Part shown: piece after piece, positions 58,801 through 64,000 of the stretch | How the letters are laid out: the number at the start of each line of letters is the position of its first letter | Position numbering within the stretch: the stretch's first letter is position 1 | Assembly: GCA_009103225.1 (NCBI GenBank) | Contig: RHPI01003389.1 | Span: forward strand, 322,719-386,718 | From: Chlorokybus atmophyticus | Lineage: Eukaryota; Streptophyta; Chlorokybophyceae; Chlorokybales; Chlorokybaceae | Reading direction: 5' to 3' | Length of the DNA: 64,000 bases | Translations under genes and position numbers: made by a program | The notes under the pieces: generated by a model | Seen by the model: only the letters and a program-made list of their open reading frames with translations | Told to the model about the DNA's origin: nothing | Databases searched by the model: none

Positions 58801-61800
58801 ATGCCTGCCAGAGATGGGCGATCCGGCAGCGGCAGTGGGGCCGATGGTGCTCATTCCAGAAGCACCTCAGCTGGGGATAGTCCTGGCGGATCACAGATTT
58901 CTGCTGAGGAGCTGGAGCAGGTGTGCACTTGCTCACAATGCGAGAGATTCCACCAATGTGTGCGAGCCTATCAAAGGACGCTCTTGCATTCGACTTTCTT
59001 GGTTTGACACATAAGTCATTGTGTCCCTAGCGCGTCCTTGCAAATCACAACAGGACCAGGACCCTCATGCATCAACGCTCGTTTCTTGTAGCTTGCAAGG
59101 TAATGAAGACATGCAGGAAGGCATCAATGCGAGTGCATATAGGCATGTGGCATTGGTTCAAGGATTGCCTGCTTGGAAAATCCTTTCATATCCAGGCATG
59201 TACACTCTTGAGTAGCGACCACATCAATGCTGCAGCAGTCAGTGCCATTCACAGCAATCCTAATGCAGCACCTTTGCAGCAGCTGTTTACGCTGCGTCTT
59301 GCAGACACTTGTGCGTGCAAGACGTGGATGTCTCTACAAAGTTTAGTAACTGGGGTACTCATCTAACAGCATGCACAGTCTCGGTGTGTCCGTGCTGTGG
59401 TGGCATGCAGATTGCGGCATACGTGAAGAAGAGTTGGCCATGGTAGGGATTCCAATCCGTGTTTACTGCGCATTGGTTTCCTGCGTCAATAGTGTATGTG
59501 TTCAGGGTCTGCTATAGTACAAAGTGACAGTTGAATCCGGAATCACCAAACAGGCTTCATGCATTGCTGTGAGGGCCTAAATGCATTGGAGATTGCTTTC
59601 ACAGAGTAGTGCATTCCATGGAGCATGTCTTGGGAGCAATCTTATGTGCCTCCACACAGCAGAGCTCTCATGACTGCGAGTACGGAGTGTATCCTTTCTG
59701 TTTAGAGTTATTTTGTTTGCTTGACACATGTTGTCTGCAGGTGTCTGGCAGCATGTCCACGCTTGCATTGGCACCGTCCGGCCCGCGTACCATTGCAGAC
59801 GAGGGGACCATTTGGGTTCAAGTTGTCGGTGGGGAGGTGCTTGAGATAGATGCTGCTTGCGCTCTGTTGTCGCCACTCCTTCAAACAGGGCAACTGCGAG
59901 GCGCTGGCAAGAGCAGAGAACGACCGCTGGTGTTGCCGAAACAGGTGCCACGCTGTGGTGATCGCTTGTGCATTGTATGTCTTTTGGCTTGTCTTGTTCT
60001 CACATGCGTTGGTAACTATCATAGGTGGGCACAGACATACTGCAACTCATTCTGACCTACTGCACATATCACCGCGCTCCTGGGCGCTCAGACAAGGTGC
60101 GCACTTGCCAGCAGCTTGTACGAGTAGCTGAGTTTCTCGGCGACTCTTCATCATGTTCTGGTGGCAGGAGCGCAAGATTTTTGACGAGAAGTTGGTGCGA
60201 GGCTGTGACACACGAAGGCTGTGCGAGTTGACCGGCGCCGCAGACGCATTGGGGATGCGACCACTGGTTGAGCTTGCATCACGAGCATTGGCGCGTATGA
60301 TTGAAGGTCGCACACCGGAAGAGATTCGAGCTACATTTCATCTCCCTGACGACCTGACCGAGGCAGGCTCTGCTGCATGTTAGTCAAGTAGTAGCCCAGT
60401 TGTTTCAGGATATGCTTGCAATGGATCATATGCAGGTATTGTCCCGCCTGCTATATTGTCCAGCCTTGCCTTCTAACATTGTCCTTGTGATGATTTAGGA
60501 AGAGAAGTTGGAGCCATTAAGAAACACTGGAGATGACCCGCGAATACGTCTCTTGAACCGCTTGTATGCGAAGAAGCGGAAAGAACTGCAGGAGCGCAAA
60601 GGTCCCAAGGTATGCCATCATGCAGACACCTACCATGATCAACACGTAATTGGCATGTCACGTGTCATGAACTTGACATCACATGCTGGGAACATGATGC
60701 CAAGCCTGCAATACTTGCAACAAAGCACGTATGTTTGATTTGCCAACATGGCTCTCATGCATAGGAGGAGATACCCAAGGAACCAGATGCACACAAGACA
60801 CTAACAGATGAGCGGTCCGTGGACGACCTGCTGTCCTTCATTGACGGTACAGGTAAGTCCACGTAATCTCCTATGCGTGGATGCATGGATGTTGTATTGC
60901 TATGAACCTGCGTGTTGGCATGGTGTTGGCAGGATTGTTGTTAGTTAACATAGGTTAGAGCATGTAAGTCAGTAGGCAATGATGCATGTAGTGCCTGAGG
61001 CTTGGTATGCAGGCAAAAGTCAAAATGGTAAAGCGAAGGGCAAGAAGCGCGGCAAGAAAAAGAATGAGAGTGACCGAGGAGGTGGCAAAAAGGGTGCCAG
61101 CAGCGGTTCTCAATCCGCTCATCACTTCCTTGACAACGACGGTGATGACTATGATGGGCTTGACCCAGAAATCAAAGAGAAGTTGGACAGGTAGAGTTCA
61201 GACCCAACAGCTGGGTGTTGCTGGTGTGTTGCTGCTAACACATGCTTTTGTGTAACAGAGAGGTTGCGGACTTCGCAAGGCGGTTGAATGCAGATTGGAG
61301 GGAACGAATGCGAGAAATGCTAGAAGAAAGCATGGATGGATCGCAAGCAAGCTCGCCAACAGCGCTCCTGCGATCGGACTCGCCAACTTCCGCCACCTTT
61401 GCGGGTTCAGATGGTGAGGGCCACGACGCAAGCCCTGGGGAAGGGAGGTTCTATGAACAGATCGGCAATGGATCGCATGAAGTGCGCAGTAAGGGTTTGG
61501 CAACGAGCATAGCCAACTGCGTGTCCGAGTTGCAGTTGCAATCTACCTCCAATCACACCAGCAGCAGGCACAAGGCAAATGGTGTGCACTCTGTGCTGAC
61601 TGAGGCTGATGCAATTCCGTCTGGAAGCTCATGGCAATCTGACAGCTCGGCTTCAAGCCGGAAAAGGTCGGCACCCTTAGCGAGCTGTTCGTTCTTGAAG
61701 CTGGGGCTGGGAGACCCTGCCTTCAATGACCTGGATCTAGATCTGGCAGACTCCCTTACATCCTCCGCTTGCGAACACCCGCCCAGCATGGCCTGGTTAC

Positions 61801-62231
61801 AAACTGCCGAAGCTGCATCGGGTCTCGAGTTGTTTGACCACTTTCCAGATGACTTGCCCAGCACGCTTGCGGAGCATCACCATTACAATGGCTCAAGGCC
61901 ACAACTTTCACCATTGCTGCTAAGCCCTTTCCAAACCAACAGGTTTCCCGCTGAGCTGCGCACAGATCCACACCTAAGGCCTGAAGACATAGAGCAGATA
62001 TCATGTTTCCTCAATGGGTTTCTGGAGCATATGGGCCTAGGGAACAAGCTGATGGTGGTGAAGACGGACTCTTCGTGCAGCACTGATGCATCAGAGCAGA
62101 GGTTCACTCGCCAGCTTTACCCTGCTGTGAATACACGCACTATCGCAAGCAATGGCAGCGGGTGGTCGATGTCACTGCCTCTTTCGACTGCGTCAGTAAC
62201 ATTGGCAGTGACAAGGACTCCGCAAGATTAG
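58801..62231 (+). CDS. SKP1-like protein, ASK20/ASK21 type with long C-terminal extension
   Basis: SKP1 proteins bridge cullin-1 and F-box proteins in SCF ubiquitin ligases. About 8 exons. The start is MPARDGRSGSGSG at 58801, with a Ser/Gly-rich leader, then the BTB/POZ-like N-half TIWVQVVGGEVLEIDAACALL (about 59810-59870) and LILTYCTYHRAPGRSDK. The SKP1 dimerisation part follows: FDEKLVRGCDTRRLCELTGA, ARMIEGRTPEEIRATFHLPD (about 60293-60352). Then come blocks specific to the plant ASK20/21 subgroup, not ordinary SKP1: EEKLEPLRNTGDDPRIRLLN, AKKRKELQERKG, DERSVDDLLSFIDGT, LDREVADFARRLNADW (about 61185-61300). A Ser-rich tail of about 310 residues follows to the stop at 62231. This long tail is not in the plant proteins as I recall them. 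Partner F-box proteins cannot be inferred. No breaks are seen. Confidence 0.9.
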
Positions 62232-63237
62232 ACTCAGCGCAAAGTGCTTTGATTGATGTCACTTAGACTGCAGTATAATGTGTACAGATTGCATCTATTG
62301 CCTTCACATTGTTTCTAGTGAGGTTGGGCTTTGTAAACATGTCGACATGCGAGGATCTTGGCAAAACGATTGCACGCAAGGCTACTTGGCCCCTACTGGT
62401 ACATGGCTTGAGATTTATGCACTATGTTCAAGTTTCATAGAGGCACATCCTCGCGCATGCAAGGTCCTCCTTGTGGGTGGGCCTGATTGTGTTATTGTGG
62501 TTATTTATTGTGGTAGAGCGACGCCGCCAGCAAGCCACCAGGCCGCTAGCAGCGCCGCCGTTCATATCCTTCAGGTCAGAAGCCTGTGCGACGCAGGTTG
62601 CGTCGCAGCAGGTACCATTGTATCGACCGCCGGACTGACTGCCACGCGCGTCAGTTCCTGCCCCGTGCGGTCGACCGCCGCCAGGCCAGCGACAACCAAA
62701 GCCTGGAAAGTCGCCGCGACCAGTCAGACTTTCAACCTAAACAAGTAAATAATTAGCTTGTATAGGTTGTTTGGTGCTAATCTGGCCCCTCTTCCTTGTG
62801 GAAAGGTGGATGTGCGTGAGTGTTTGCTGGCTCGTGTGCATTGTTTGCGTATTTGTGCACAATTATTAGCAAAGAGAGCCTCTCGAGATAATGCCCTCGT
62901 TAATTGAGGGAGCCCTTCGAATATTTCTTTGCGGTGCAGTAGAGCACTTAGTCACTAAATTGCTTTGCTTTGCATCGCAATAAGTGACAGCACTCACTCA
63001 CATGTTAACACCATTCTTTGAGTGGCATTAAACTCAATTTTACAACACGAGCAGCCCCAGGCATAAAACTTGTTGATGGTTGTTGTTGCAATCTTTGCTT
63101 GCACAACTCTTTTGGCTTACACAGCTTTTGTTCTTACAAGCTATATTGCTGTGTTCAGACATGGCAAAAGGCACGTAAACAAAGACATTTCAAGGCACTG
63201 AGAATCCCCCGCTTACCGCTACGCAAGTAAAGGGGCA
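62232..63237. other. Spacer with a GC-rich island
   Basis: 62516-62748 is GC-rich and ends an open plus-strand frame, Ala/Thr/Ser-rich, with no motif. 62750-63200 is AT-rich. It may be an eroded repeat; nothing is recognised. Confidence 0.3.
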
Positions 63238-63902
63238 AAAGGAAGATACAGTTGACCCACATGATGAAATTGAAGGGGCCATTCTCCTTGAGCTCACCAA
63301 GCAAGAACGCTTTCTCTGCAGTCAACCCTACTCTGTGGGGGAGGAGAAGCGTTTTGCAGGTGATGTACGAAGGCACCTTCTTGCTGGTTAACAGTTCGAC
63401 AAACTTAAACCCGCTAGGCAACAGAGCCTAATAATTGATGTAGAGAAGCGGTTGAAAGATGTTGAACTGGGGGCAACCCCATTGAAGTTGCCTGCAGGCC
63501 CTGCTCAGATTGTGCATGTTGATGTCAATGAGCCTGGGGAGAAAACTACACAGCAACAACCGGCACCAGCAGCTACTCGCACCACTTCAAAGGGAGCTCA
63601 ACAGAGCCAACCTTTTGTTGCAACCCACTCAGATCAGTGATGAATACATTCAAAATTTACTGTGCGTCTTTGACGCAACTTCAAATGGCCCGCAATCTTT
63701 GGCATGTTATTGTTGCCATCATGAAGCGTTGGCGCGAGGCGTTGCTTTCAGATTGAAGAATGCAGAGTCATTGATCTCTCGCCTGTCTCAGCAAGTGACG
63801 GCCTTGCGCTCTGCACCCGCCACAAGCAGTCTGTCTGCTAGTGCCAAGATGGCATTGTCAAGCCATCCAAGTTTGATCCCACTGACAGGAACTTCCTATT
63901 AG
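63238..63902 (+). other. Unrecognised coding-like fragments
   Basis: A plus-strand frame reads VDPHDEIEGAILLELTK and continues charged and protein-like to a TAA near 63390. It resumes after that stop as KRLKDVELGATPLKLPAGPA to 63640, with a Gln/Pro/Thr-rich end. A second frame (to 63902) has a Leu/Ser-rich helix, AESLISRLSQQVTALRSAP, that could be a coiled coil. This could be exons of a gene continuing beyond 64000 or an eroded element; no family is recognised. Confidence 0.25.
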
Positions 63903-64000
63903 TGTGATCAAGTAGTCTTGAAGAATACTGTTACGTGCATCGTGTCTGTCAACAACTGGTTGGCCTTAGCCAATGACATGTCAGAGGAGGACAAGTTCAA

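Noticed and set aside
1-64000. CRISPR arrays, bacterial operons, tRNA or rRNA genes
   Set aside because: No direct-repeat/spacer pattern and no cloverleaf or rRNA core was recognised by eye; the gene structure is eukaryotic. A covariance-model tRNA scan could still find one.

Overview
The window is nuclear DNA of a green alga, probably a core chlorophyte (Chlamydomonadales or a relative). The genes are rich in short introns with GT..(T)GCAG borders. One gene encodes a bacterial-type PEP carboxylase of the algal kind, one a dynein-2 (ciliary) subunit, and others have their closest recalled relatives in land plants (CBSCBSPB, ASK20/21-type SKP1, BASS). A MYND-protein pseudogene belongs to a family I recall as expanded in volvocine algae. 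The species cannot be named from sequence alone.

Layout: 1-1.27 kb has no clear gene. 1.27-6.14 kb (+) is cytosolic leucyl-tRNA synthetase. 8.29-13.71 kb (+) is bacterial-type phosphoenolpyruvate carboxylase. 13.95-15.9 kb (-) is a decayed Penelope-like reverse-transcriptase element with a 362-bp 3' repeat. 17.36-26.80 kb (+) is Ty3/gypsy chromovirus A with 342-bp LTRs and a GCTGG target duplication. Its RNase H is split by a second, rearranged chromovirus B (22.06-24.63 kb, TGTTC duplication). 27.2-36.7 kb (-) is an unusual Ty3/gypsy element C. It encodes protease, a C5-cytosine DNA methyltransferase domain, RT, RNase H, integrase and a PHD finger, and a solo LTR of family B sits beside the methyltransferase catalytic cysteine. 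37.69-38.05 kb is a second copy of the 362-bp repeat.

The right-hand third returns to host genes: 38.6-41.3 kb (-) WDR60/DYNC2I1; 44.2-44.8 kb (-) a MYND-protein retro-pseudogene; 46.7-50.5 kb (-) a CBSCBSPB protein, divergent across about 300 bp from 50.8-53.2 kb (+), a thylakoid-lumen-targeted PotD-like solute-binding protein; 53.95-55.0 kb (-) another Penelope-like remnant; 55.5-57.0 kb (-) a BASS-family transporter; 58.8-62.2 kb (+) a SKP1-like ASK20/21 protein with a long tail. The last kilobase holds unrecognised coding-like fragments.

The host genes are independent housekeeping or organelle functions, not one pathway. The most interesting material is the 20-kb nest of retroelements. 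Three families carry three different chromatin modules (chromodomain, PHD finger, DNA methyltransferase), and one family has inserted into the methyltransferase of another. Exon limits, marked approximate, were judged by eye from protein-family similarity and splice consensus.
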